A stretch of DNA of 64,000 nucleotides from Otatea glauca (Eukaryota; Streptophyta; Magnoliopsida; Poales; Poaceae), in contig CM070719.1 in assembly GCA_036346275.1 (NCBI GenBank), positions 28,352,093-28,416,092 on the forward strand. The letters run 5' to 3'. The notes below the pieces were generated by a model. That model saw only the letters and a list, made by a program, of their open reading frames with translations, made no database searches and had not been told where the DNA came from. Both the position numbers and the translations under genes were made by a program. Numbering within the stretch: position 1 is the first letter of the stretch; the number at the start of each line of letters is the position of its first letter. Shown one piece after another: positions 1 to 11,646 of the stretch.

Positions 1-115
1 AGCAGCTTCGTTTTCAAAAATGATCAGGCCGGTCCCCAGCTGAAGGTAATAATTGTTTCTAACTTAAAGGTACAAAAATAAGCTAAACAATATTTTCGAT
101 CAAGTTGCACACTTC

Positions 116-3100
116 TTGCAAGCGCCTGCCAAGTGCCAGCTCGTCGTGTTGGAAGATGGATTTCCCATTGAGACTAGATGCGGGGTTGCATTTTCATGCA
201 AGAAGATCGACACAGTGCATGGTATCCCTTTAGGGAAGGGCTACATGAGGGTGCATGTGGACTATATCCACAAAGACTTCCTATCTCATGTGCTAGAGTT
301 CCCCCCGAACGAAGATATCACCACTCTCGGGCAAGCACAGATGTCGTTCATCAAGTGGCCTACGATGGGTGTCGTACTACTCAAGGTAAAAATCACCCGC
401 GTCTTCTCGATCATTCCAGTACTACAACATGTTACATATGCATGTACTTTGTAGGTTCCTATCGTACTTGCACCTGCTCCTGCTCCTGCTCCTGCTCCAA
501 CCAGCATGACGAGTCCTCTGTCCAAGTCAACTCCTACACAAAGTGCAGAGCTGATGCACAAAAGGACTAGCACAACTGTAACATCCTAATTTTTGCATTT
601 TATGGATTTACTGTCCATTTTATATTTTTTTGAATTTTTTGGAATTTATTTAAATTAAGTCTTGTGTTACAATTATTTAAATATTTGAAAATTTTATGTA
701 AAGTTTTGTTGAAAATATTTTATTGAAGTTCGAAATGCCCTAAAATATTTTTTAGAATTTTTTTGGAATTGTTTGGGTATTTTTGCTATTTATTTCTATT
801 TTATCTAATTTCTGTAACTATTTTAATTAGGAAATATTTTGAAAACCGGCCGAATAGTGTTGGGCCAAAACCCAAAGGACCCAGCCTATTTCCCCGCGTC
901 ACGCCTAAGCTAGCCCGCTCTTCCACAAACCCTAGCTGTCGACCGTCTGATCTTGATCATGCGATCCTGATTTCGCCACGTAGCGCTTGCGCGTGTGCCG
1001 TCGGATCGTTGCCACATGGATGCTGAGGATTGAGCCACATCACCACTGCCGTATCCTAACCGAATCAACCACCGGCGCCGATTCCATTCGGGTTTTCGCG
1101 CCCTACACGGAAGCCGAGACCCCAATTTAAGGTGCTGCCATGCGCATTGGATTCCCCACCTCATGCCGCACATCCCGCCCTAGGCACGCAAGCTGAGACA
1201 CCGCCACTTGCCCGCGCAAGCTCGTCGGAGTTCGTTTGGTCATCGTCACGGTTTGTTGTTGTTTCCGTTGCCGTCGCTTGGGTTCCGCCATCACCGTTGA
1301 CAACATCGTGTTACCCGTGTCACCGGATCTGGGTGATAACGTCACCAGAAAGCCCCTGCTCCACCGAGACCGTGGTTGTCTTCCTTGCATCTGGTGAAGC
1401 TCCATCAGCGTGCTATTGCCATCTTCGCGAGCTTCCTCGACCATCAGATCCAAGGTAAGCCGTTGGATGCTCGCTACGCGTCGTGCACTGGGCCAGCCGC
1501 GTCATCATTCCGTGTCGCAAGTTGTTAGCTATCTGATCTAGTGTGTATGGCTTAGATCGCGCCGCATGTTCACGTCAGGGTTATGCCTCATGTCCCCGCC
1601 GCTTCGCTACAATGCACAACCGTAGCCGTCGGATCAAGATCGTGCACACAAGATTGTGCCACGTGTCGGCCATCGTGTGCTGCTGCTTGGGTGGCGTCGT
1701 GCCCAATCGCGTGTCGCGGTGGCGTCATGCCCAATCGCGTGTCGCGCATAGCAGCCGAAGCACCGTGGACCAAGTCCACCATGCGCACGCAGTGTTCCGT
1801 GGATGGGGTCTATGTGTCTGGGACGCGTGTCAACATGTGATTGGTCCACGTGGTCGCTGACGTCAGCATGACGTCATAATTAGATTTTTTTCGTAGAAAA
1901 ATAATTTGGCCAAAACCAAAATCAGCCGTGAAGTCAGCATGACGTCATAAATCCTTGTTTTAGTAGAAAAATAATTCGGTAAAATAAGATTTATTTTTTT
2001 CTTTTATTTCAAACTTTAGAGATGTCGTTCTCCCTCATATGAACTCCGACTAAGATTATTCTGGTTTATAAAAAATTGTAAAATTGAGCTCTATTTAATG
2101 CTAAATTTTATTTGATTTTTAGAGTTGTGTTTTCTCTCTATTTTTGGTATTTTTGCTTCTTTAATCATTTCGCATAGACGTTGAAGTACCCGAGGTGTTC
2201 GTGAGTGAGGAGCCAACTCAAGAGTAAGGTCGAGAACAGGATCAAGAACTTTTTTAACGCAAGTTGTAATTTGATCATGTTGAGCCCATGTTTTAAAAGA
2301 TATATTGTTTTAAACTATTGCATGCTAATTCAATATACAATTATTTCAATTAATTTGGGATTAGTTATTCAACCTAATTGAATTTATGTCAACCTTGTCA
2401 TTTGTATGCTATGATTCATTTGTCACCTTAGTAGGTTCTTTATTAGTTGGTAACTATTAATTGCGAATGTAGGATGGTTAGAACGTGATTAGTTTGCTTA
2501 GCCATGCAACGAGTTATTGATATCATTTTGTGTATACAAAATTAATCTTGCTTAATGGAATATAGAACATGTTTATGAAAAGGTGTGTTAGGTGTTTTCA
2601 CACAATGTTGTTGATGACACGTGGTGCATGATAATCAACTGGGGTGGTAAAATAATTTAGACTGAGGCAAGTGGCAAGAGTTGTGATTTATGGTGAGCCA
2701 ATGTGCCATTTGGGCGGTTGCATTGTTATTTTTGATAAATGGAAGTTGATGGTATGGATAATAGTTATTGTGAGTTTTTGGGAAGTCTTGCTTTTGTCAA
2801 TCAAGGACTTAACCTTGCAAGCATTTGAACTGAGTTAATCATACAACCACATGTCTGATATGGGACAGACCTAGCTGATTAATTTGTAATATCTAGATTT
2901 TGGTATTGTCATGGCAGTGTGGGTTTTGGGTGCACGAGTAGAATCACATGGCGCAAGAGGGAGCCCTGAGTGTGGACAGAGCATTGCAAAGGCTTTCTTA
3001 TGATCACTCGCCTTTGTGTGATATGATTGTATCTTGTGGGTAAAGTGTATAATCTCTGCAGAGTGTCAAACCTATTCGAATAGCCGTTCTCGCGGTATTG

Positions 3101-3912
3101 AGCAATGCTCGGGAATTACAGTCAAGGGTTAGATTTTAATAAAATGAATGTGGAACTAGAGGCAGTGTGCCTATGGAAGTATGGAAATTGATTTAAGTTT
3201 GTGAGTCAGTTTATTTGGGAAATATCTGAGAAATTTATTATTATTATTATTATTATTTGTTTTACTGTCATTGCAATCTATTATTGTATTCTTTTATAAA
3301 TGCTACTTTATTGCAAAATAACCAATTCAGTCATTCATTTGGAACGAGCCAAGCATGTAGTACAATAGACTTGCATTCTGTACATAACTTGTTGAGCGCT
3401 TTATGTACTCACCCCTGGCAACAACAAATCACTAGTTGGAGAAGAGTCTACACCAGTTTACGAGGAGTACCAGGAGGAGACGATCAACTAGGGTTGCAAA
3501 CCTTGTCAGTTGCCTGTGGCAAATTGAAGGGTTACTGCGAATAATTTATTTCTATTGCAATTTTATTTATTTCTTAATCTAAGTCCTGTGTGGCGTATTC
3601 ATGTAAGGTTAACCTTAAGGTCATTCAACAGATTATATTTTAATAGATGAAGTCTTTATTTATGTTTTCCGCTGTGTATGATTGTGATATTCATCTATGT
3701 TGAAACTGTGTGCACTAGCATGATCCTAGACTAGTGCAGAATATACAAAGGGTCCGAATTTACATATTCGGGTCCCGACAATGACAGCCAAAGAACCATA
3801 TGAGATCTCAGAGACTCTTTCTGTCAAGAAGGCAAAGTTGATAGATGCCATAACACCCCCTCAAATACATGAAAAGCCCCTTGTCCCAACCTCGGAGACT
3901 CCTTTTGTCTAG
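116..3912 (+). pseudogene. DUF8039-like CACTA cargo protein, broken by an LTR insertion
   Basis: A coding segment at about 116-385 gives a peptide with CQLVV, G.PIETRCGVAF and YMRVHVDYI, followed by FPPNEDITTLGQA and F.KWP. This is the pattern of the DUF8039 domain found in plant CACTA proteins. A good donor (TCAAG|GTAAA) follows 385 and an acceptor (TTTGTAG) ends at 454. The next exon (455-576) encodes an Ala-Pro repeat linker and a Ser/Thr-rich stretch. It is then cut by the solo LTR and resumes at 3781 in an acidic/Lys linker before a stop at 3910-3912. Function in the host element is unknown. The linker style (APAPAPAPT) is typical of the region between DUF8039 and the Ulp1 domain in such elements. 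Exon borders are inferred. Confidence 0.65.
577..3780 (+). mobile_element. Solo LTR A of a large-LTR family (3.2 kb), probably Ty3/gypsy
   Basis: Starts TGTAACATCC and ends GGGTCCCGACA, so it has TG...CA ends. It interrupts a coding exon that continues on both sides. Flanking pentamers are ACAAC (572-576) and ATGAC (3781-3785), an imperfect target duplication. No PBS, PPT or pol lies beside it, so it is read as a solo LTR. Two more copies lie at 54274-59520 and 57122-59448 and share the start, the end, and internal blocks near 2165-2260, 3030-3140 and 3400-3540. The length and the TGTAACATCC start resemble LTRs of Del/Tekay-type chromoviruses, but that assignment is only a guess. A strong splice donor (CAAG|GTAAGC, 1451-1460) and a GC-type donor (GCAAGT, 2259-2264) lie inside. 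Confidence 0.75.
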
Positions 3913-3984
3913 AAAGAAAGTTGATAGAGGTCACAGAGCCCTCTCGAGATTATAAGGGGTACGTACATGGAAAGCCCCTTATCC

Positions 3985-5239
3985 CTAGCATCGAATTGAA
4001 CGCTCTAGGCATGTGCACTCTATTGCTCCATGGATGGTACATTGACAAGGCAAATGAGGCTGAACGTCACATCGATTTCAATGTGAGGTATTGAGGAAGA
4101 CATTTCACATTCTAGTGTGTTTTGAGGATCTGTTTCATTTGTATATCCTGAAAGCCATCGATATTTCTACTGTACGATCCTGAACGCTATGAGTATCGCA
4201 CTATACAGCATGAGCCTATGACTATTATAGGATTTTGTATTATGTTTTTTAACAATTGACATGAGTTGCAGGATTATGAGGCAACGAGCCGTGACGGGTC
4301 AACACCCAGTTGGGTTCATCAACCCTAAGATGGTGTCTACGACCATGGCTAGGCTCCAATCGGAGTTCCTTGTCAACTACATCAAGCATGCATTGCAGGC
4401 TAAGACGAAAAATAACTTCATTCTCTTCCCGTATCACGAGGAGTAAGTAATATTTTACCCTTCAATTACTTGTACACACTTAAACCGTATATGAACTTAT
4501 TTTCTTGTACTGCATACCATTTAATAAGAAACCATTAGGTTCTACTCGTGATCGCTCCAAGTAAAAACAAAGTCTCCACTTTTAACTCGATCAAGTAAAG
4601 ACTGATGGCCTACGCGATCAAGCCTGTTTTGCTGAAGTAAGTACATTCCTCTAACTTAACACTTTCTATACTTAACTACGTTCATTTTTCCCCCTCAATG
4701 GCATCTCTCCAATGTATGTAGAGCTTTCTTGTCTTACGTTGCTGAAGGAGGGCGACACGATGAAAAACGAGGCAACCAGCTGGAGTGGAAGCGCTTCAAG
4801 GTACAAGTGCCTAGCATATGATTAATTTTTTCTGACATCTATTCTTCGTCTCTTAATTTTGATTTTCGTTGTTCACAATGTCGTTAATAGGGGTGCGACG
4901 ACCTACGCGGCTTCTACGTTATGCATTATATGCTGATCCTGGTCGACGGTTCACACCTTTTTCGTAAGGTATATGTACATGTATAATACACTCAACCTTT
5001 TACATGCAAATTTTAAAAACTTACATTAGTTACTCATTTTTATTTTGCAGAAGATCGATATCTCCCTCGAGAGCTTACAAAATAAAGATCTCAATAAATT
5101 ACGAGACCACATATGCCAATGGTACTGGACAAAAGTTCTAGCGGAGGACGGTAGGTTTAGAGACCCGAGACATGCTCTTACTAGTCCATATGTAAACAAT
5201 ATTATATCATGTGAATATGATATATGTACTGAATGTTAA
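3985..5239 (+). pseudogene. Ulp1-like cysteine protease (C48-type), catalytically dead relic
   Basis: Segments line up with the Ulp1-like C-terminal domain of grass CACTA proteins. They are an LH.WY-like segment (about 4000-4080), PVGFINPKMV...NYIKHALQAK..NFILFPYH (4261-4446), VLLVIAPSKNKVSTFNSIK (from about 4540), GFYVMHYML (about 4905-4940) and DGRFRDPRHAL (about 5145-5180). Introns with GTAAGT-type donors separate them (for example after 4446 and near 4637). All three catalytic positions look altered. The FHW before LLVI is missing, the DS motif reads NS, and the Cys before GFYVM reads Arg (CGC). Family members cleave SUMO-like modifiers; this copy should not. Confidence 0.65.
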
Positions 5240-5376
5240 GTATGTTTGTGTTCTATATTGTGAACGAATGTAATATGTGTACTGTATAGTGTGTTTGTGT
5301 TCTATATATGTTGTAAATGTGATATGCATACTATGTGTAATCTGTGTTGTTTTTGAAAGGATGTACAAAGAACAAA

Positions 5377-5551
5377 CACCACATCACAATCGGTTCTAGC
5401 TCAAAACCGATTGTGACGACAATTTATCACCATCAAGCAAAAATCAATGTGATAGCGCCTCCTCATTACTGTCTAATGACTTTGTATCACTACCAAAACC
5501 CACTGTGATGACGAAAAAGAACCGATTGTGATGTACATTCATGTAGTAGTG
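5377..5551. repeat. CACTA 3' subterminal repeats and terminal inverted repeat
   Basis: Several copies of an ATCACAATCGGTT-like motif occur in both orientations (for example near 5384, 5405, 5440, 5500 and 5520), ending in ATGTAGTAGTG at 5551. In CACTA elements such arrays bind the element's DNA-binding protein. The motif differs from the ATCACTGCCGGTT motif of the CACTA element at 11647-18340, so these are two different families. Confidence 0.75.
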
Positions 5552-6310
5552 TTTAGATGTTTAAGACATGTTGTACACTACTCATAAAAATGATAATATT
5601 GGTATAAATAAATTATAATGTGAGGATGAGATGGTTAGTTGGCCTACTTATTTATCCACAAGGTCTTGAATTTGAGAATTGGATCCAACATATTTTTAGA
5701 ATATATTTTTCATTCTCTAGAGGATGCTAGAGATACAATATAGTTCCTTTATAAGATATCATATAGAATGTAAAGACATTTTAATAAGTGTCTTTCCGAT
5801 TGTAGTGGCATTGCACATAGAGGTACCATTGTGGCATTGAAAGATGCCATTAAAATGATATAGAGATGTAAAAGTACGCATCTACTGTACAATAAAAACA
5901 ACACTGCAGAATGTTTCTCCTGTAGTGATTCCTCTACCAATATGATCCAACCAGTCCTCTAAAAAAATACTTCCACTATTCAAATAAAGAAGAGAAGGAA
6001 TGACACAAAACTGTACAAGTACCCATCCACAATTGCCACAAAGACCCAAGCAACAACAAAACAAAAAGAAAACAAATACGGATAAAAGGAATTGAAGATA
6101 AGATTTTTTATAAAATAAAAACTAAAAAAAATAGAAGATGGCAATAGAATGCACCGTGAAATAAACCAACCCACTGGTAACACACTAACACCAACCACTA
6201 ACAACCAACCATCCTTCTGACCACAACACACAAAGGCTTTGCCCAGAATCACCAGCGTGGCATATCACGTAAATTACCCCAAAACCTTAGGGGTAGTTTC
6301 GTCAACGCGC
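5552..6310. other. AT-rich intergenic stretch upstream of the LOR gene
   Basis: No gene is supported. ORFs here are short and AT-rich. The last part (about 6250-6310) is the proximal promoter of the LOR gene. The CACTA end at 5551 lies about 770 bases upstream of that gene's TATA box. Confidence 0.5.
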
Positions 6311-6319
6311 TTCCCCAGC

Positions 6320-6326
6320 TATAAAT
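6320..6326 (+). promoter_or_regulatory. TATA box of the LOR gene
   Basis: TATAAAT lies 139 bases before the start codon at 6465. Transcription would start near 6350, giving a 5' leader of about 115 bases that is CT-rich, as is common in grass genes. Confidence 0.65.
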
Positions 6327-6464
6327 CCGCGTTACCACTACTCTGCCCCCTCATCATCGCTCACTTCAACACCACTGCAGCACTGCTCTGTTAATTTCGC
6401 CGCCTCCCTGACCTCCTCTGCTCCCAGCACACGTTTACACACACGCACATCCAAGCTTCCATCC

Positions 6465-7237
6465 ATGACCAAGGTGCACCCGAACGTTGCAATAGCAGCC
6501 GTCGCTGCGGCGCCGGAGGCTGCTCCGGCGGTGGCGGAGAAGAAGGGGGAGGCTGTGTCGCTGACGGTGTGGCGGCGGTCGCTGCTGTTCAACGGGAAGG
6601 GGTTCACGGTGTTCGACGGCAGGGGAAACCTCGTCTTCCGCGTAGAGACCTACGCCGGCAGCTCGCCCCGCGAGGTCGTCCTCATGGACGCCGACGGCCG
6701 TGCCCTCCTCACCATCCGCCGCAAGGTATTATTGCTGTTCTTGATTTACTCTGTTTCTTGAGAGGAGTTCTTGATTGGTTCGGTTGTTTCTTCTTGGCAA
6801 GACGAGTCGTTGATTAATTCCGCGCTGGTTACGTGATGTTGCAGAAGCTGAGCTTGGCGGACGAGTGGCTCATCTACGACGGCGACGCGGCGTCGCCGTC
6901 CGCACCGGCGCCGAAGCTGTTCACAGCGCGGCGGCACGTGAGCCTGCGCCAAGCCAAGTCCCTCGCTCACCTGTCACCAGCGCGGTCGTCCGCCGGAGGG
7001 GGAGAGCCCAGCTGCCGGTACGATGTGGAGGGCTCATACTCCGGGCGCTGCCTCGATGTGTTCGCCTCCTCCTCGTCGCCTTCCGGCCGCGAGCAACAGC
7101 GGTGGCGCGTGGCGGCGTTGTGCCGGAAGGAGGCGGCCGTCGGGCCGGACGTGTTCCGACTGGTGGTAGAGCCGGGCTTCGAGCCGGCGCTCGGCATGGC
7201 CGTCGTCGTACTCCTCGACCAGATGCACGCATCTTAA
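6465..7237 (+). CDS. LURP-one-related (LOR) family protein, two exons
   Basis: Exon 1 is 6465-6725 (87 codons, ends CGCAAG|GTATTA). The intron is 6726-6844 (ends TTGCAG) and exon 2 is 6845-7237 with a TAA stop, giving 217 residues, normal for the family. Family landmarks are an N-terminal MTKVHPN, SLLFNGKGFTVFD, the strand pattern NLVFRVETYA, VVLMDADGRALLTIRRK, then LSLADEWLIYDGD, YDVEGSY, CLDVF and the C-terminal FEPALGMAVVVLLDQM. This is the LOR (DUF567) fold, a tubby-like 12-strand barrel. The N-terminus resembles the LURP-one-related 8 subgroup of grasses as I remember it. LOR proteins are plant-specific; Arabidopsis LURP1 is needed for basal defence against an oomycete, but the biochemistry is unknown. 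Codon use is strongly GC-rich at third positions, unlike the surrounding DNA. No frame break is seen and the start is the first ATG after the TATA box. Confidence 0.92.
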
Positions 7238-7558
7238 AGCTGTTCCACGCCCACGCACGAATCTTACGGAGCCCTGCGCCCAGGGCCCAGGCAGTGTACC
7301 GCTTGGAACAAAGTTTCAGTGATTTAGGAGTTGGAACCATTCTCTGATATGGCTTCAGAGTTCAAGGCTCCCTTTTTTCGATGCTTTAAAATTAATGGCT
7401 CTTATGACTCATGAGCACAGATGATTGATGGAAGCATTTGTTTAGGGATATGATGCATTTGTGTTTCGGATTCAAGATCTAGGGTTAGGGATCGCAACGG
7501 GGATGGCCATTTAGAGGTGTTTTATATGCGCCGGGATTTCGGTTTTTTTGTTGGTGAA

Positions 7559-7564
7559 AATAAA
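7559..7564 (+). terminator. Possible poly(A) signal of the LOR gene
   Basis: AATAAA about 320 bases after the stop codon in T-rich sequence. Plant signals are loose, so an earlier site is possible. Confidence 0.35.
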
Positions 7565-9659
7565 TTTATGCACACAGGAGGTTGTAGATAGAGCAGTTGA
7601 TCCAAGGTCATGTATGGGTGTATGCGTACCTGTAAATCCAGTCCTTTTTGTTTCCTTCAGAAGAAACTGTGATGGTTGTATGACACATCGACTTGTCAGA
7701 TCAATATATGGTGCGTTTTGTCGTGAAAGCAATTGATATCCTTATTTTGTTGTGTTCCCTTATGTTCTCTAAATTTTGATTGATTCATCCGGGGGCCAAA
7801 TCTTATGAAACATCAAAAAGTACACTAGAAGTTTCTGGATTATTCCGTTTCTTCTGATAAGAACATGGAAGTGCTAGTTCAAGCTTCCTTCAGCATACTG
7901 TGAGATTGAAAACCATGTCTTGTGAACCACAACGGAAGAAAGAAGGTTCATTTTCTTGTTCCTTTTTGGACACCAACCTTTTTTGAAGATTTTTTTTTTG
8001 GACACTCCAACATATGGTACAAGGGAAGACAGAGGAGGCTTTGGGAGTTAATTAGGTTTGAAAGTAAGGTTGCACTGTATTGCTCTTTTGTGCAAGTTTA
8101 CGAGGCGTATTTCTTCTTGGCACATAAACCAAAAAGGTATTGAAAATAACTAAATTATACCTAATTATTATTACTAAGATTATACTCGATGCATGCATAT
8201 AAAGAATATAAAGTAAATACGGATATTTATTAGGATATAGAGGTAACATCACACTAATTTTATATTGAAATATGAAATATTTCTTATATTTATAAATAAA
8301 ACTATTAAAAAATACGTCTTATAAACTTGGACGGGGAATACTTCATAAGTGAACTGGAATATAAGTTTGCGCAGTGCATCAGTACGAGGGGAAGGAATGC
8401 TTCTAGTATATACCATACCTGTACTAGACTAGACTTCTAGCAGTCAGCTCTCAGGGGATTGGGTAAGAGAGATGTTGGTGGGAGCAATATAAGATGAGTC
8501 TCGGAAAGAAACAACGGAGAGCAAAGAATCATTTTAAAAAATCATCTTTTTCTTGGTGCCCTGCATTTGAAAGCATATTTTTAACAAAGCTTTATTTTCT
8601 AATAGAATGAAGAGGTCTTTTTTTAGTGACCACATGGTTACTAGTATAGTGCATGTGCTAACGCTACGACGGCAGTACACTCGCTTATCAATTAAATGAG
8701 AAGATAAGTATGAATATAACACTTAATAATAAAAGAGAAATTTAGAATTTTAAATGAATTTAAAAAGAAAAACGGAACTAAATGGAGGTCGAATGGGCGA
8801 AAACGGGCTCCCAAAAGATTTTAAATCAAGAAAGAGAAAGAAAAAGAATTTTACGATTTTAGATTATTTTTGCAGCTTCCACAGAGAGTACAACGTGCTC
8901 TGGGCTTGGCCAGCGCAAGGGGGAGGAAGGCCAGGTGGTGGCGGCGGTCATGATGGGTCGGCACTGTGCGGCGAGATCGTCGGACCGGCGCTATGGGAGG
9001 AGTCACTACACGGTGAATTTCACGGAAAGATGACGGTGATGGCTTTGTTACCTCTAAAATCCGCGATCTTTACAAGAGGGAGCACTTGGGGATTTACGCA
9101 ATGCGATGGGGTGGAGGAGAGCTCGCCGGCTTTTATAGCCCCGAAACAAGCATACTTATGGAAACCATAATTTGGGATCAAATCAGATTGGGAGGAAATT
9201 TTGGCAATAGAGCACGAAATTTGGAGAATTAACACTATAGATGGAAAGAGGAGATTTGGTGCGGGATTGATGGAGCTTTGGAGCTTCTTTATTGCTTTAA
9301 TGGAGGGAGGGAAGAGAAGAAGCTTCTCTGGTCTGGGCTGCAGCTAGAAGAAGCTACATGTGAGTTGCCTTCATTTTTTTAAAATATAGAAGGATTTTTG
9401 AAAAGATAGCACATTAGGTTAAAAAATTCTAGAAAAATTCTCAAAAAAACTTTCGATTATTTTGTACTTAATAAAATTATTTTTAAAAAAAATTTAAATT
9501 ATAAATTTACCGAGGCACGGTGGCCGCGAGGTCGCTGACCAGCAATCTCACCGCGTCGGCAAAGCCACCGATGGCGACCGTGGAGCCATTGCAGACCTGC
9601 ATTCTCCCGGTCGCGCTGCCCATCTCCCGATTTCCTTTTTCCAGCACGTAATGTATGGT

Positions 9660-9960
9660 CCTTTCCTTTTCCAGGACGTTTGTTTCCTTTTCCTTGATTC
9701 CAGGACGTTTGTTTCTTTTTCCTTGTTGATGCTGGAGGTGAGGGAAGGTCTGTTGTGGGCCACACGGATGATTTCGAAAAAATATGAAAAAATAAACTGC
9801 GCTCGCCGATCGCTGGATCCGCAAGGAAAAAAAGATAAAAATTAAACAGTGCTCGCCGACCGCTGGTTCCACGAGAAAAAATTGAAAAAAATTAAACAGC
9901 ACTCATAGACCGTTGGTTCCTTAGATAAAAAATGAAAACAAAAATTCAACGCTCTCCGTG
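9660..9960. repeat. Two short tandem repeats
   Basis: At 9660-9726 the block CTTTTCCAGGACGTTTGTTTCC is present about twice. At 9785-9960 a unit of about 50 bases built on CGCTCGCCGACCGCTGGTTCC followed by A-rich spacers occurs three times with decreasing similarity, plus a partial fourth. Confidence 0.6.
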
Positions 9961-10049
9961 CGCTGAAATTAGGCTCTATGGGGCTAGATCCGTAAAAAAG
10001 TCTCAAGAAGGGTCACATTCGGAAAAAATACGATCACAATGCCAGGACA

Positions 10050-10240
10050 ATCAAAAATTCAAGTCTTATTTCCTTACATGCGGATCCTCCCTGTTTATTT
10101 CCTTGTTTGATTCACCCTCCTTCTAAATATGTAGTACGTACAATTTTGGCCAGTAAAAAATTCAAGTTTGGTTTCCTTACATGCGGATCCTCCTTATTTA
10201 TTTCCTTATTTAATTCGCTCTCCTTCCAAATATGTAGGTG
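10050..10240. repeat. Direct duplication of about 110 bases
   Basis: The segment around 10055-10130 (TTCAAGT, CTTATTTCCTTACATGCGGATCCTCC, AAATATGTAG) is repeated at about 10165-10237 with point changes. The second copy runs on into GGTCTGTTGTGGGCCA, which also occurs at 9747-9762. Confidence 0.55.
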
Positions 10241-10474
10241 GGGGAGGTCTGTTGTGGGCCATAGGAATGATTAGACACACTAAATAATGGCCATCGGATG
10301 TGGGTGAGTAAAACTGAGGAAAGATCTGAGACGTTCATTTTGATGAATGCAAGTTTCTGGGGACGTTTTGCTGGGTGCATGAACATTAGACCATCTCTAA
10401 TGAGGTGCATTATTTAGGGTGGACGTAGGAAAAATTGATTAGGTGCATTATAAAGGGGTATAGATTCATATCAG

Positions 10475-10631
10475 CAGTAGCGGAGCCAGACTTCGGGCCA
10501 CCTAGGCCTAGGCCCGAGGCTTGGCAATAAAACCCTGTTAAAGTACAATGATTTGGCCTATTGTAAATCGTAGTATTTGTGGCCTGTAGTGGTTGGGCCC
10601 GAGGCTTCTGGGCCGGCTGGCTCCGCCCCTG
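10475..10631. mobile_element. Non-autonomous hAT MITE, 157 bp
   Basis: Terminal inverted repeats are CAGTAGCGGAGCCAG at the left and CTGGCTCCGCCCCTG at the right (13 of 15 match). It is flanked by a perfect 8-bp target duplication CATATCAG (10467-10474 and 10632-10639), the hallmark of hAT insertion. No coding capacity. Confidence 0.9.
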
Positions 10632-11646
10632 CATATCAGAAATGGTCATTGATTCCGTTTAAAAGAAGAAGCGTTATTGATACTAAGCTAAACTGAACTC
10701 TGATTGAAGTACAATGAAAGAATTAACAAAATACATGAGGGAAATTTTGTTTCTACCACTGAGTTGCATATTACAATTGCAACTTTGTCTTTGCATTCTC
10801 TCACTGACATTCACGCTTGGACACAGTTTAATGGAAAAACAAAGTTGTCTTAATGAAAAATGGAAGTATTAATGAAATATATAAAAAAAAATTTAACTCG
10901 AGCGGCGGTGGGCTGTTTTAGGGTTAGTGTGGGTCTTGAGGGTTATCTTTGAGCCTCCGAGAGAGATTTGGGTTGGTGTGGGCTGATTAGGGTCAGAGGT
11001 GGAGCGTCATGGCCCATAGGGGTTTCCTAACCCTAGCCTACTCTCCCTTTCACCCCCAAGCCACCCTACCTCCCTTGCAGCCACCCCTCCCTTCCAAAGA
11101 GCCCCCTCCCTCCTGCGCCTCTCCTTTCCTCGCGCCTCCTCTTCTTGCACCCTCCCTTCCGAGTGCTCCTCCCGACGCCTCCTCCCTCCCGGCGCCCCCA
11201 TTCAGGTTTGAGTTATTTTGTGGATCTGTTTTGGTGATTTAATTGATAGAATTTTAGGTTTTTGTGCAGTAATTAGATTGGTTTGGGGAGAATTTGTATT
11301 GTGGGGCGAGATCTGGGTTCGAGCAGTGCTGATCTGAATCTTAGGGCAGAGATTAAAAATAGTTCCAGTCGTTTTCAGAGGGATTGGCTGTTGGAAAAGT
11401 TGTAGATAATCGTCTTAAGTTTATTTAGAGACCAAGATCATGAAATTTGGTTGGGTAGTTCAAAAGTTATGGCTGTTTTAGTGACTACTGTCCAGAATCT
11501 GTCTCTTCTGGCAGTAGTCGAGGAAAACTGAAGAGTAGGGCTATCTAGATGTTGAATTAAATTTTTTAATGACCAGATTAAGTTAGGAAATTTCCTGTAG
11601 ATTTCAGAAATGTTATCCTTTACTTCATTTGGAATTGTATAAAATT

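Larger units (their letters stand above)
1..5551 (+). mobile_element. CACTA (En/Spm) DNA transposon, 3' part, 5' end outside the window
   Basis: The right end reads ATGTAGTAGTG at 5541-5551, the inverted form of a CACTACTACAT terminus. Just inside it lie short subterminal repeats in both orientations built on ATCACAATCGGTT / AACCGATTGTGAT (about 5377-5535). The body encodes remnants of DUF8039-like and Ulp1-like proteins that commonly ride in grass CACTA elements. No transposase (TNP2) is visible, so it must lie to the left or be deleted. A 3.2 kb solo LTR (577-3780) is inserted in the coding part. The left terminus and the 3-bp target duplication cannot be checked here. Confidence 0.8.
7570..10466. 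other. Non-coding stretch with old repeat debris
   Basis: No gene is supported. Near 8327-8342 the sequence CTTGGACGGGGAATA resembles a worn Stowaway MITE terminus. From about 8885 to 9360 there is a GC-richer block with a 138-codon open frame (8754-9170) but no domain I know; it looks like worn LTR-type sequence. On the minus strand, 9507-9600 can be read as a short open segment (NGSTVAIGGFADAVRLLVSD) that may be a captured gene scrap. Short tandem repeats are listed separately. Confidence 0.45.

Noticed and set aside
7483..7492. AGGGTTAGGG as interstitial telomere repeat
   Set aside because: Only about one and a half plant telomere-like units; expected by chance.
8754..9170. 138-codon plus-strand open frame
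   Set aside because: Poly-Lys start and Gly-rich middle, no recognised domain, no TATA box or splice pattern; looks like worn repeat DNA.
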